DNA of 64,000 bases, taken from the NCBI RefSeq assembly GCF_023276435.1, contig NZ_JALLPO010000012.1, forward strand, positions 62,001 to 126,000, written 5' to 3'. This document shows positions 50,525 to 59,874 of the stretch, piece after piece. The translations under genes were made by a program, and so were the position numbers. Origin of the DNA: Sphaerisporangium perillae. Its GTDB lineage: Bacteria > Actinomycetota > Actinomycetes > Streptosporangiales > Streptosporangiaceae. Each line of letters starts with the position of its first letter. Positions within the stretch are counted from its first letter, which is position 1. Under the pieces are notes generated by a model that saw only the letters and a program-made list of their open reading frames with translations, searched no databases and had not been told where the DNA came from.

Positions 50525-52285
50525 TCAGCCGCGGGCGGTGGTGAGCAGGGCGGCGAAGCGACGGGCGCGCGACAACTCGTCCCGTACCGGGTCGAGGACC
50601 AGCTCGCGGCCCACCTCGCCCACGCTGCCCCACAGCGCCCGCCGCGCCTTGCGTGCCCTGCGGGCGCCGCCCAGGGCCGCGGCCACCCTGGACAGCAACG
50701 CGATCAGCAACCCGGCCAGCGCTCCGCCGACCAGCAGGACGGTGGGCCACGGGACGGTCTGAAGCGTCGGCGTCGGCACCTCGGGGAACCTCAGGTAGTC
50801 GACGACGAACAGCACGGACAGCCAGGCGACCCCGGCGACCATGGCGGCGAACAGCAGCCACTGGAGCAGGCCGACCGCCCGCCACCACCGGGGCCGGCGG
50901 CCCGCGCCCATCGACGTCACCGACACCGCGCGGTCCAGCGCCTCGGCGAGCTCGTCCGCCCGTGACCGGGCCGCCCCGCGCACGGCGACCGCCCACGGCT
51001 CGGGGAGGTCGGCCGAGGCGGCGGAACCGACGTCCCGGATCGCCGTATCCATGCGCGAGCGCTGCACCCCCGTGGCGGCCGGGATCGACGTGCGCCCACC
51101 GGCGGCCGCCGAAGGAGTGCCGAGGTGCAGGCGGCGCAGCGGGTCCGGCCTGAACCGCCGCAGCCAGCGGGTGACCGGCCAGCCGGTGGCCGCGATCGAC
51201 CGGTGGCGGTGCGCCTTGGCGACGGCCTCCACCACCAGAGGCACGCCCGCCGCCTCCGCGAGCGCGGCCGTCAGCGGCCTGCCCAGCGCGTCCGGCACCG
51301 CCTTCTCCGCGGCCTCGGCCCGCTTCTCCAGCCCTCGCGCCGCCTCCGTCCACGTCTCCACCGGCCCTCGCGCCGCCTCCGCCCGCATCTCCAGGCCTCG
51401 GGCCTCCTCCGCCCAGGTCTGGGAGCCGTCCGCGCTCCCGCTCGTGCCGGCCGGTACCTGCGCGACCAGGGCGCCCGACGAGGCCGCGGCGAGCAGGTCG
51501 GCGGCCCTCTCTGCGTCCGCTTCCAGGCGGGCGGCCCACGCGCGCCGGTCCGCGACCCTCTTGGCCAGCGTCGACCGCAGGTCGGCGATGCCCCTGCCTT
51601 CCGGGACGGAGGTCCCGATTACGGGCACGTCCGACAGGCCGTCCTCGGCCAGCAGCCGGCGCAGGTCCCCCATGCAGCGGTCCGCCGCCGCCGGGGTCAG
51701 GCGGTCGGTCTGGTTCAGCACGATCACCGTCACGTCCCGGTGCCGGCGGAGGGGCCGCAGATAGCGCTCGTGGACGGCCGCGTCGGCGTACTTCTGCGGA
51801 TCGAGCACCCACACCAGGAGGTCCACCACGGAGACCAGGCGGTCCACCTCCAGGCGGTGGGCCGCCTCGATCGAGTCGTGGTCGGGCAGGTCGAGCAGGA
51901 TCAGGCCGGCCAGCGTGCCGTCGGCGCCGTCGACCATGTGGCGGCGCGGGATCTCCAGCCAGTCGAGCAGCGGCCCGGCGCCCTCCGGATCCCACATCGC
52001 GGCCTGCGCCGCCGACGTCGTCGGCCGGGTCACCCCGACTCTCGCCAGCGACGTTCCCGACAGCATGTTGAACAGCGAGGACTTACCGCTGCCCGTCGCC
52101 CCGGCGAGCGCCACCACCGTGTGATCCACTGAGAGGCTCCGCCGCGCCCCCGCGCGGGACACCACGTCCCCGACCCTGGCCAGCGCCGTCGCCTGGAGCC
52201 GCCCTTGGGCGAGCTCCGCCGCCTCGGCCAGCGCGGCGAGCCTGTCGTCCAGCGATACGGCCTTCGGCCGCCGGAGCACCTTCAC
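50525..52285 (-). CDS. dynamin-like/YfjP-type GTPase with two membrane helices (DynB-like)
   Basis: About 586 residues. The G domain has G1 VVALAGATGSGKSSLFNML, G3 ILLDLPDHDS and G4 VLNQTDRL. A long helical middle includes a repeated AEEARGLEMRAEAARG/TEAARGLEKRAEAAEK stretch, and two membrane helices lie near the end (LLQWLLFAAMVAGVAWLSVLFV, TVLLVGGALAGLLIALL). The GTG at 52285 overlaps the stop of the first GTPase. The pair resembles DynA/DynB of Streptomyces, which stabilise FtsZ ladders in sporulation septation; that assignment is by layout and is moderately sure. Confidence 0.75.
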   Translation of the reverse strand: MKVLRRPKAVSLDDRLAALAEAAELAQGRLQATALARVGDVVSRAGARRSLSVDHTVVALAGATGSGKSSLFNMLSGTSLARVGVTRPTTSAAQAAMWDPEGAGPLLDWLEIPRRHMVDGADGTLAGLILLDLPDHDSIEAAHRLEVDRLVSVVDLLVWVLDPQKYADAAVHERYLRPLRRHRDVTVIVLNQTDRLTPAAADRCMGDLRRLLAEDGLSDVPVIGTSVPEGRGIADLRSTLAKRVADRRAWAARLEADAERAADLLAAASSGALVAQVPAGTSGSADGSQTWAEEARGLEMRAEAARGPVETWTEAARGLEKRAEAAEKAVPDALGRPLTAALAEAAGVPLVVEAVAKAHRHRSIAATGWPVTRWLRRFRPDPLRRLHLGTPSAAAGGRTSIPAATGVQRSRMDTAIRDVGSAASADLPEPWAVAVRGAARSRADELAEALDRAVSVTSMGAGRRPRWWRAVGLLQWLLFAAMVAGVAWLSVLFVVDYLRFPEVPTPTLQTVPWPTVLLVGGALAGLLIALLSRVAAALGGARRARKARRALWGSVGEVGRELVLDPVRDELSRARRFAALLTTARG

Positions 52286-54108
52286 GGCATGTCCACGGGG
52301 TACGAAGGAGCCGGCGCGGCGCCTCCGGCGGCGGGGGCGTCGACCTCCCATGAGGCGGCTGCCGCCGGAGCCGGCCTGTCGATGTCGCCGCGGTAATCCC
52401 GTACGGCCTGCGCCGCCCGCCGGAGGTCGGCGGAGATCTCCTCGGGCGGGCCGACGCCGTCGAGCAGTGAGGTGAAGCGGCCGGCCTCCTCCTCGAGCAG
52501 CGCGCGCACCCGCTCCTGGAGGTTCTCGCGGGCCGCCTGGGTGAGGGTGCGCACGGCCTGGTCCCCGAACACGGCCTCCAGCAGCTTCTGGCTCAGCACA
52601 CTCGTCCCTCCGGCGATGCCGACCTCGATGCCGGTGAGCCCTCCGGTGGAGGAGAACACCAGCAGCATGAGCAGCAGGCCCGCGCCGTTCAGGCTGAAGG
52701 AGGCGAGCCTCGCGGTGGTGCGCTTCTCGGCGCCCTCCTTGGCCACGAGATCGAGGACGTACGCCTGCCAGCCGCGCACCGTCGAGGCGGCCCGGTCGGG
52801 CAGCGTGGAGGACGCGCGGCCGAGGCGGCCCGCCGCGACGGCGCCGGCGCGCTCGATGACGTCGCGGCCCGCGGGCATGCCCGACCAGGCCTCCAGCGCG
52901 CGTTCCGCGGCGGCGTCCGCGGCCGAGCGGATCAACGACTCCACCCCGGTCTCCAGGGCGACCTTCAGCCGGGTGTCGGGGGGAGGCGTGCCCATGAACA
53001 CCGAGACGATCCGCTCGCGAAGCCAGCCGATGCGCGACTCCAGCGAGCGCATGAGATCGCCGGTTCCGATGAAGTCCTGCCAGCGGGTCAGCACCTCGCC
53101 GCGCAGCAGGGAACCGTCCCGTATCCCGTCGTCGAAGGTGGCCATGGCCGCCCCGTAGGCCGACTCCACCGACAGCAGCAGGTCGGCGACGCCCGCCCGT
53201 TGCCGGTCCGCCTCGTCGGCGAGGGCCGGGACCCGGGTCGCGATGCTGTCCAACGCTCCGGAAAGCGTCCTGCGCACGACCTGCGCGCGAGTGTGGGCAT
53301 CGGCCGCGATCTCGGCCAGCCAGCCGCGCACGGCCCGTACGGCCTCCTCCGGCAGGCGGGCGTTCTCCTCGGGCAGCGCCACCTCCGGCACGCTGAACAG
53401 CGGCGTGCCGGCGAGCCCGTTGGCGTCGAGCAGGCGGGTCAGGTGCGCGGTGACCGGCTCCAGCGCCTCAGGAGGCACCCGGTCGAGGACCACCGCGAGG
53501 GCCGTGCTCCGCTCCCTGGCACTGCGCAGGAAGCCCCACGGGACCTCATCGGCGTAACGGGCGGCCGTGGTGACGAACAGCCACAGATCGGCGGCGGCGA
53601 GAAGCTGGGCCGCTATCTCGCGGTTGGCGGTGACCACCGAGTCGATGTCGGGCGCGTCCAGCAGCGCGAGCCCGGGCGGAAGGGTGTCGGCCGTGACGAT
53701 GCGCAGCGTGCCCGGCTCACCGCGACCGCGTCCGGTCGTCCTGGACAGGCCCGGCAGGACGTTCTGCCGGGTGAACCACGCCTCGTCGGCAGGGTTCGCG
53801 ACCAGCGTCGGCGCGAGGGTCGTCGGGCGCAGCACCCCCGGCTCGGCGACGTCGGCGCAGGCCAGCGAGTTGACCAGCGTGGACTTGCCCGCCCCGGTCG
53901 AACCGCCGACCACGGCCAGCAACGGGGCGTCCATGGCCGCGACGCGCGGCAGCAGGTAGTCGTCGAGCTGCCCTCTCAGCTCCTTGAGGGCACGACGATG
54001 CGATGCGACGTCCCCGATCGCGAGGGGGAACAGATCGTGATCGAGCTGACGCCGCAGGGTCTCCAAAGCCGCGAGCAGCCCATTGTTCCCTGCCATATGA
54101 CCGGTCAT
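52282..54108 (-). CDS. dynamin-like GTPase (DynA-like)
   Basis: About 608 residues. G1 reads LAVVGGSTGAGKSTLVNSL, the G2-like Thr lies in GVLRPTTLAPTLVA, G3 is LALLDAPDIDSV and G4-like AVVLDRVP. A helical stalk follows, with a hydrophobic hairpin near residues 480-520 (LNGAGLLLMLLVFSSTGGLTGIEVGIAGGTSVL) that may insert in the membrane. The tail is Ala/Pro-rich. It is translated together with the second GTPase (GTGA overlap), as expected for a hetero-oligomeric bacterial dynamin pair. The ATG at 54108 was preferred. Confidence 0.78.
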   Translation of the reverse strand: MTGHMAGNNGLLAALETLRRQLDHDLFPLAIGDVASHRRALKELRGQLDDYLLPRVAAMDAPLLAVVGGSTGAGKSTLVNSLACADVAEPGVLRPTTLAPTLVANPADEAWFTRQNVLPGLSRTTGRGRGEPGTLRIVTADTLPPGLALLDAPDIDSVVTANREIAAQLLAAADLWLFVTTAARYADEVPWGFLRSARERSTALAVVLDRVPPEALEPVTAHLTRLLDANGLAGTPLFSVPEVALPEENARLPEEAVRAVRGWLAEIAADAHTRAQVVRRTLSGALDSIATRVPALADEADRQRAGVADLLLSVESAYGAAMATFDDGIRDGSLLRGEVLTRWQDFIGTGDLMRSLESRIGWLRERIVSVFMGTPPPDTRLKVALETGVESLIRSAADAAAERALEAWSGMPAGRDVIERAGAVAAGRLGRASSTLPDRAASTVRGWQAYVLDLVAKEGAEKRTTARLASFSLNGAGLLLMLLVFSSTGGLTGIEVGIAGGTSVLSQKLLEAVFGDQAVRTLTQAARENLQERVRALLEEEAGRFTSLLDGVGPPEEISADLRRAAQAVRDYRGDIDRPAPAAAASWEVDAPAAGGAAPAPSYPVDMP

Positions 54109-54200
54109 GCCCCAGCGGCGCCGAGGTATCCCCACTCAACGCAAACCACCCGCTCCACCGGCCCACCCGCCGTACACAATGGCCTGGCCGGGGGTCTGGG

Positions 54201-54731
54201 TCAGGTGCTGGGTTGGGGGGTGGCGGTGGCGGTGGGGAGGAGGGGGCCGCACTTTTTGAGGGCCTGGGCGATGGCGGGGTCGTCGGTCTTCAGCTGGCGC
54301 ATGCCGCCGTTGGCCGGGATCTCGGCGCCGTTGTCCTTCATGCACGAGCGGAACGCCTGCATCGCGGAGTCGTCAATACCGCCACGCGGGCCGCCGCCCT
54401 GCCCGGAGCGGCCTTGGGGCATCAGCGAGCGGCACGCCTCGAACGCCTTGCGCGCTTCCGGCGACATGGTGCCGAAGCCCCCCGGTCCCCCGCTCGGCCG
54501 AGCTGACGGGGAACCGCTCGGTCGAGCCGTGGGTGCGCCGCTTGGGCGGCCATCAGGCATGTTCACGCCGTTCTTGCGCATGCACTCAGCGAATGCCGCG
54601 GCAGCCTGGCCGGCGGAACCACTAGGTGACGCCTGGGCGCCGGTCGTGGCGTTCGAGTCGGCACCACATCCGGAGACCAGCAGCACGGCCGCTACGGTGG
54701 CGAAGCTGAGAGCACGGGGCAACACATTCAC
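54201..54731 (-). CDS. lipoprotein with CMR-x2-GVNMPD repeats
   Basis: About 176 residues. A signal peptide ends in a lipobox (LLVSGCGAD), then a Ser/Pro-rich linker. Two or three copies of a cysteine motif follow (FAECMRKNGVNMPDGRPS, FEACRSLMPQG, FRSCMKDNGAEIP, KKCGPLLP). A related lipoprotein lies at 63489-63977, at the other end of the efflux locus. The GTG at 54731 has GGAG eight bases upstream. The paired Cys suggest disulfides. Its function is unknown, probably linked to the efflux system or its signal. Confidence 0.75.
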   Translation of the reverse strand: MNVLPRALSFATVAAVLLVSGCGADSNATTGAQASPSGSAGQAAAAFAECMRKNGVNMPDGRPSGAPTARPSGSPSARPSGGPGGFGTMSPEARKAFEACRSLMPQGRSGQGGGPRGGIDDSAMQAFRSCMKDNGAEIPANGGMRQLKTDDPAIAQALKKCGPLLPTATATPQPST

Positions 54732-54855
54732 GAAGCGAACTCCATCGGGAAACCGAGGGACTTGGGCAATCACCATTACAGGCCATCAAACTCAGCGTCA
54801 GGTGGGACCGACCTGAATTTCGCCTGTCAACCTGTCCGGTCCCTCCCCGGGCCCG

Positions 54856-56340
54856 TCAGCCGTCGTTGGGGAGGACGACGCGGAAGGTGGCGCCGTGCCC
54901 CGGTTCGCTGTCCAGGGTGATCACGCCTCCGTGCGCCTGGACCAGGGCGGCGGCGATCGACAGGCCGAGGCCGGTGCCGCCCGCGCCGTTCCGCGACCGG
55001 GAGGGGTCGGCCCGGTAGAAGCGCTCGAACACCCGCTCGGCGTCCTGCAACGGCAGTCCGGGCCCCTCGTCCGCCACCTCCACCACGACCTGGCCTTCGA
55101 GGTTGCCGACGCCCACGCGGAACGCCGTGCCGGCCGGGGTGTGCCGGAGCACGTTGCCGACCAGGTTGGTGATCACCTGGCGGAGCCGCGTCTCGTCGCC
55201 GGTCACGGTGACCGCCCTGTCGGAGTCGTCCAGCCGGACGAGATCGATCTCGCGGTCCGGGGCGAGCGTCTGGGCGTCCAGCACGGCTCCGGCCGCCACG
55301 CTGAGCACGTCGACGGGCTGCCGTTCGAGGGGGCGCTGCTGGTCGAGCCGGGCGAGGAGCAGCAGGTCGTCGACGAGAAGGCCCATGCGGGTGGCCTCGT
55401 CCTCGATCCTTCGCAGGAGCCTCGCCGCCTCCTCCAGGTCCGGAGTCTCGTGGCGGTACAGCTCGGCGAACCCTCTGATCGAGGTGAGCGGCGTGCGGAG
55501 CTCGTGTGAGGCGTCGGCGACGAACCTGCGCATCCGATCCTCCGACCTGCGCGCCTCGAAGGCCGACTTGCGTGCCGCGATCTCGGAGGCCTCACGGTCG
55601 TCGAAGGCGGCCTCGATCTGGGCGAGCATGCCGTTGATCGCCCTGCCGAGCCGTCCCATCTCGGTACGGCGATGCCGCAGCGGCACGCGCCGGGACAGGT
55701 CGCCTTCCGCGATGGCCCCCGCGGTCCGTTCGATCTCTCCCAGGGGGCGCAGGCTGCGCCGTACGAGCCAGTGGCAGGCGATTCCGAGGACCACCAGCAC
55801 ACCCCCTCCGACGCTGGCCACGATGACCGCGAGCCGGGTGACGGTGGCGTCGATGTCGTCCATGCGGATCGCGATCACCCGGAACCGCGCGCCGTCGGCC
55901 ACCGAGAACGCCCGCCAGCGCGTCCCTGCGTTCGATTCCACGGTGAACGGTTGGGGCTTCCCGGAGCGCGGCGCGCCCATCCTGAGCAGCGACAGGGCGG
56001 GGGGCGGGTCCCCGCCGTCAGGGGGTTCCTGGAGCGTTCGCTCGATGGTGCCGTCAGGCCGGAGCACGGCCATGTAGAACTGGCCGAACTGCCGCGGAAG
56101 GCGGGTGGGGTCCCGCAGTTGCGGCGGGGGCGGGGCGTTGACGTCGCGCCGTGCCATGCCGGCGAGTTCGAGCTGCTGGTCCACCCGGTCGACGAGGTAC
56201 CCGCGGAGCAGCTGGACGGCGACCCCGCCGGTCAGGGTGATCGCGAGGGTGACCAGCAGGAGCGTTCCCACGACCAGGCGGAGCCACAACGGCGATCGCG
56301 CGAGCCGCCGCTTCAGCACCTGGAGGGGCTTCGGTGTCAT
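54856..56340 (-). CDS. sensor histidine kinase with HAMP domain
   Basis: 494 residues: membrane helix 1 (WLRLVVGTLLLVTLAITLTGGVAV), an extracellular sensor of about 120 residues, helix 2 (AVIVASVGGGVLVVLGIACHWLV), a HAMP domain, HisKA with the phospho-acceptor in FVADASHELRTPLTSIRGFAELY (near residue 280), and an ATPase domain with N-box NLVGNVLRHTP and G-boxes DEGPGLP and GGTGLGLSI. The ATG overlaps the response-regulator stop (ATGA). Together they form the two-component system at the end of the efflux operon. Confidence 0.9.
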   Translation of the reverse strand: MTPKPLQVLKRRLARSPLWLRLVVGTLLLVTLAITLTGGVAVQLLRGYLVDRVDQQLELAGMARRDVNAPPPPQLRDPTRLPRQFGQFYMAVLRPDGTIERTLQEPPDGGDPPPALSLLRMGAPRSGKPQPFTVESNAGTRWRAFSVADGARFRVIAIRMDDIDATVTRLAVIVASVGGGVLVVLGIACHWLVRRSLRPLGEIERTAGAIAEGDLSRRVPLRHRRTEMGRLGRAINGMLAQIEAAFDDREASEIAARKSAFEARRSEDRMRRFVADASHELRTPLTSIRGFAELYRHETPDLEEAARLLRRIEDEATRMGLLVDDLLLLARLDQQRPLERQPVDVLSVAAGAVLDAQTLAPDREIDLVRLDDSDRAVTVTGDETRLRQVITNLVGNVLRHTPAGTAFRVGVGNLEGQVVVEVADEGPGLPLQDAERVFERFYRADPSRSRNGAGGTGLGLSIAAALVQAHGGVITLDSEPGHGATFRVVLPNDG

Positions 56341-57026
56341 AGCCGTGGTGCGCGTAGTACGTAACCCACCCCTCGGAGGGTGTGGATGAGCCGGGGTTCC
56401 ACGGTGTCGATCTTGCGCCGCAGGTACGAGACGTACGACTCGACCACGTTCCTGTCCCCGCCGAAGTCGTAGTTCCAGACATGGTCGAGGATCTGCGCCT
56501 TGGACAGCACGCGACCGGCGTTGACCATGAAGTAGTGCAGCAGCTTGTACTCGGTGGGCGACAGCTTCACCCGCTCGCCGGCCCGCCAGACCTGGTGGCC
56601 CTCCTCGTCCAGCTCCAGATCCGCCACCTGGAGCCGGGTGGGAAGGTCCAGGTCGGCCCTCGTGCGGCGGAGCACCGCCCGGATCCTGGCCAGCACCTCC
56701 TCCAGGCTGAACGGCTTGGTCACGTAGTCGTCGCCCAGCCCGAGCCCGGTCAGCTTGTGCTCGCTCTCGTCACGGGCCGTGAGAAAGACCACGGGGGTCC
56801 GCCTGCCGCCGGCACGGAGCCGGTTCGCCACCGCGAAGCCGTCCATGTCGGGGAGCATCACGTCGAGGACCACCAGATCGGGCCGGACGCGCTCCACGAG
56901 CTGGACCGCCTCGCGCCCGTCGGCGGCGGTCATGACGTCGAACCCGGCGTAGCGCAGGGTCGCGGACAGCAGCTCGCGGATGTTCGGCTCGTCGTCGACG
57001 ATCAGCAGCTTCGCCTCACCAGGCAC
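56337..57026 (-). CDS. OmpR/PhoB-family response regulator
   Basis: 229 residues. The receiver domain has D11, D12 and phospho-acceptor D55 in LVVLDVMLPDMDG, the conserved T and K in FLTARDE and YVTKPFS. The winged helix closes with VVESYVSYLRRKIDTVEPRLIHTLRGVGYVLR. It likely binds the 11-bp-spaced CCTGA repeats found in the adaptor promoter region and so controls the efflux genes and its own operon. Start GTG at 57026. Confidence 0.9.
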   Translation of the reverse strand: MPGEAKLLIVDDEPNIRELLSATLRYAGFDVMTAADGREAVQLVERVRPDLVVLDVMLPDMDGFAVANRLRAGGRRTPVVFLTARDESEHKLTGLGLGDDYVTKPFSLEEVLARIRAVLRRTRADLDLPTRLQVADLELDEEGHQVWRAGERVKLSPTEYKLLHYFMVNAGRVLSKAQILDHVWNYDFGGDRNVVESYVSYLRRKIDTVEPRLIHTLRGVGYVLRAPRL

Positions 57027-57089
57027 GTCGTGTCCCCCCTCGGCTTGCCGCCTGCTCGTGCTCCCCCGGCCGGCGTTCCGGGGGACGCA

Positions 57090-57728
57090 TCAGCCACCAC
57101 CCCGGTTGCCGCCGAAGCCGCTGGTGGCGCCGCCCTGGTTCACCGAGGTCGCGTTGACGGAGCCGTCACTGGCGCGCTCGCCCTGGACGACGGCGGTGCT
57201 GCCGGGCTTCAGGTCCTTCAGCTTGCCTTCCTTGCTGACCTGAACCTTGGTGTCGCCCGACGTCTTGACGGTGACGACGCCGCCGCCCGCCGTCTCCAGG
57301 TAGATCTTGTCGCCGTCGACGAGCTTGACCGTGCCGACCGTCACGTTGCCGAACGCGCCGCCGGCGGCCTGGCCGGCCCCCTGCCCCTGTCCTTGGCCCT
57401 GGCCGGCGCCGGGGTATCCGAGCCGGGCGCCGCCGGTCCGCTGCCCGCCGTAGCCGCCGGCACCGGCACCGGCGAGAAGGCTCTGCCCCGCGGCCGCCCG
57501 ATCGCCGCTGGAGGAGCCCCATGTCTTATGCGCCTGGATGCCCGCGAGCATGCCGACCACGAGCACCACGCCCGCGCCGAGGACCAGGGTCAGCGTGGAC
57601 ATCCGGCGTCCCTCGGGGCGGGCCGCGAGCTCGGCGTCGAGGTCACCCTCGAACGGCGAGCTGTCCAGCAGATCGTCCGCCGTCACCGGTTCCTCCGTCG
57701 CGTACGGCTTGCGCCTGCTCGTACTCAT
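57090..57728 (-). CDS. membrane-anchored DUF5666-like protein with Gly/Gln linker
   Basis: 212 residues: a cytosolic N-terminal part, one membrane helix (LTLVLGAGVVLVVGMLAGIQA), a Gly/Gln-rich linker (PGAGQGQGQGQGAGQAAGG) and an external small beta domain (NVTVGTVKLVDGDKIYLETAGGGVVTVKTSGDTKVQV) like DUF5666/OB-fold domains. It lies between the ABC permease and the response regulator in the operon. It may be an accessory to the adaptor or the sensor. Confidence 0.75.
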   Translation of the reverse strand: MSTSRRKPYATEEPVTADDLLDSSPFEGDLDAELAARPEGRRMSTLTLVLGAGVVLVVGMLAGIQAHKTWGSSSGDRAAAGQSLLAGAGAGGYGGQRTGGARLGYPGAGQGQGQGQGAGQAAGGAFGNVTVGTVKLVDGDKIYLETAGGGVVTVKTSGDTKVQVSKEGKLKDLKPGSTAVVQGERASDGSVNATSVNQGGATSGFGGNRGGG

Positions 57729-57752
57729 GATTTCTCCTTGGATGGCCGTACG

Positions 57753-59045
57753 TCACTCGTGCCGCAGCGCCTCGATGGGGCGCAGCTTGGCCGCCCGGTT
57801 CGCCGGATAGCTGCCGAAGAACAGCCCGATCGCGACCGAGACGCCGAGGGCCAGAACGATCGAGGTGGGCACGATGACCGGTTGTACGCCGGCGATCGTG
57901 AACCTGCTGCCGATCAGCGCGATGGCGACGCCCAGCAGGCCGCCGACCAGGCTGAGCATCGTGGCCTCCGCGAGGAACTGGCCGAGGATCGCGCCGCGCG
58001 GCGCGCCGATGGCCTTGCGGATGCCGATCTCGCGGGTCCGCTCGGTGACGGTCACGAGCATGATGTTGGTGATGCCGATGCCGCCGACGAGCAGGCTGAT
58101 CGCGGCGACGGCGCCGAGGAGCACCGTGAAGGTGCCGGTAGCGGCGCTGACCGTCTCCTGGAGTGTCGCCTGGTTGAGGATCCGGTAGTCGGCGGTGGTG
58201 GTTCCGGTGATGCCGTGACGCTGGTCCAGGATCTGCGTGATCTCCGACTGCGCCGCGTCCACCGCGCTCGCGGTCTTGGCCTGGACGATGATCTGGCCGA
58301 GGGACCCGAACCCGGTGAGGCTCTGCTGTACGGCGGGCAGCGGCGCGATCGCGACGTCGTCGCCGTCCTGGAAGCCGGACGAACCCGCCTCCTTCAGGAC
58401 GCCGACCACGGTGAACGGCACGCCGGTGATGCTGATCTGCTTGCCCAGCGGGTCGACGGTGCCGAACAGGTCCTCCGCCACCGTCTGCCCGATCACGATG
58501 ATCTTCCTGGCGGCCAGCACGTCGTCGTTGACGAAGTACGACCCCTTGGCCACCGGCTTGTTGGACGCCTCGAAGTAGCTCGGGTAGGTGCCGACGAGCT
58601 GCTGGATGGAGTGGCTCGCCCCCTGGTACGTCGCCGTCTGGGCCGAGGCGGTGACCACCGGGGACACGCTCTTGACCGAGGGCGCGTTGGTCGTGTCGGC
58701 GAGGGCCTTGGCGTCGTCGAGGGTCAGCTCCTTGGCCTGGGTGCGCGGGCCGGTGCCGCCCTGCTGCTGCTGCGCCCCGCCCGCGCCGCCCCCGGCGACC
58801 ACGCCGCCTCCGCCGCCGCCGCGTCCCCCGCCTCCGCCGCCCGAGAAGGACTGCATGACGGTGAGGGTGTTGGAGCCGAGCCGCTGGATGTTCTGCTGGA
58901 TGGCCTGCGAGGAGCCCTCACCGACCGCGACCAGCAGGATCACCGCGGCGACTCCGATGAGGATGCCGAGCGTGGTGAGGGCGCTGCGCATCTTGTTGGC
59001 CGTCAGGCCGCGTACGGCGAAGCGCAGGACCTCCAAGGCGTTCAT
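57753..59045 (-). CDS. MacB-type ABC transporter permease
   Basis: 430 residues. An N-terminal membrane helix (SALTTLGILIGVAAVILLVAVG) is followed by a long external MacB-PCD domain with a Gly-rich loop near residues 68-100, then three C-terminal FtsX-type helices (FTVLLGAVAAISLLVGGIGITNIMLVTVTERTREIGIRKAIGAPRG; MLSLVGGLLGVAIALIGSRF; LALGVSVAIGLFFGSYPANRAAKLRPIEALR). MacB dimers drive a mechanical pump that expels drugs or peptides from outside the membrane. Works with the ATPase gene 58 bases upstream. Confidence 0.9.
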   Translation of the reverse strand: MNALEVLRFAVRGLTANKMRSALTTLGILIGVAAVILLVAVGEGSSQAIQQNIQRLGSNTLTVMQSFSGGGGGGRGGGGGGVVAGGGAGGAQQQQGGTGPRTQAKELTLDDAKALADTTNAPSVKSVSPVVTASAQTATYQGASHSIQQLVGTYPSYFEASNKPVAKGSYFVNDDVLAARKIIVIGQTVAEDLFGTVDPLGKQISITGVPFTVVGVLKEAGSSGFQDGDDVAIAPLPAVQQSLTGFGSLGQIIVQAKTASAVDAAQSEITQILDQRHGITGTTTADYRILNQATLQETVSAATGTFTVLLGAVAAISLLVGGIGITNIMLVTVTERTREIGIRKAIGAPRGAILGQFLAEATMLSLVGGLLGVAIALIGSRFTIAGVQPVIVPTSIVLALGVSVAIGLFFGSYPANRAAKLRPIEALRHE

Positions 59046-59103
59046 CGATCGCTCACCGCTCCTCGCCCGAGTCGCTCCGTGCCCTGATGTTCATGGCGGC
59101 TGT

Positions 59104-59874
59104 TCATGGCCCCACCCTCGAGAGCCTCGGCGGGGGCCCGTCCACGGGCGCCTGGCGGCGGTCCTCGACGATCAGGCCGTCGACCAGGCGGATGACCCGC
59201 TTGGCGTGAAGGGCCACGTCGTCCTCGTGAGTGATCAGTACGATCGTGCGTCCCATGTCGCTGAGCCGGTCCAGGATCTGCAGCACGTCGGCGGTCGACT
59301 TGGTGTCGAGGTTTCCCGTCGGCTCGTCCGCCAGGAGCAGCGACGGCGCGGTGACCAGGGCTCGGGCGACGGCGACCCGCTGCTGCTGTCCACCGGACAG
59401 CTCGTTCGGGTCGTGGTGCGTGCGGTCCGCGAGACCCACCTGGTCCAGCGCCGCGAGCGCCCGCTCGCGGCGCGTGCTCGCGCTCACGCCTCCGTACGCC
59501 AGGGGCAGCTCGACGTTCGCCAGCGCGCTCATGCGGGGGATGAGGTTGAACGACTGGAAGACGAAGCCGATCTTCCTGTTGCGCAGGACGGCCAGCTGCC
59601 GGTCGTCGAGGGAGCCGACGTCGGTGCCGTCGACGAGATAGCTGCCGGCGCTGGGCACGTCCAGGCAGCCGAGGATGTTCATCAGCGTCGACTTGCCGGA
59701 CCCGGAGGCTCCCATGATCGCGACGTAGTCGCCGCGCTCGAGGATGAGCGAGACCCCCCGCAGGGCGTGCACCGTGGCGTCGCCGTCGCCGTAGACCTTG
59801 GTCACCTGGCGCACGTCCAGGACCGGAGGCGCACCCGCGGGACCGTCTGGCAGTGGACCACCGGGAAGGGTCAT
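59104..59874 (-). CDS. MacB/LolD-type ABC ATPase
   Basis: 256 residues with Walker A GASGSGKST, Q-loop FVFQSFNLIPRM, signature LSGGQQQRVAVA, Walker B LLLADEPTGNLD and the H-loop ITHEDDVA. These are the marks of the MacB/LolD group of ATPases that pair with FtsX-type permeases. Its start overlaps the adaptor gene stop (ATGA), and the permease follows. Residues after about 230 are a short Arg/Pro-rich tail. Confidence 0.9.
   Translation of the reverse strand: MTLPGGPLPDGPAGAPPVLDVRQVTKVYGDGDATVHALRGVSLILERGDYVAIMGASGSGKSTLMNILGCLDVPSAGSYLVDGTDVGSLDDRQLAVLRNRKIGFVFQSFNLIPRMSALANVELPLAYGGVSASTRRERALAALDQVGLADRTHHDPNELSGGQQQRVAVARALVTAPSLLLADEPTGNLDTKSTADVLQILDRLSDMGRTIVLITHEDDVALHAKRVIRLVDGLIVEDRRQAPVDGPPPRLSRVGP

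Noticed and set aside
56382-59087. A 901-codon open frame opposite the response regulator and permease genes
   Set aside because: It is antisense to well-recognised genes and its composition (Arg, Asp, Val, His-rich without motifs) is the usual shadow of GC-rich coding sequence.
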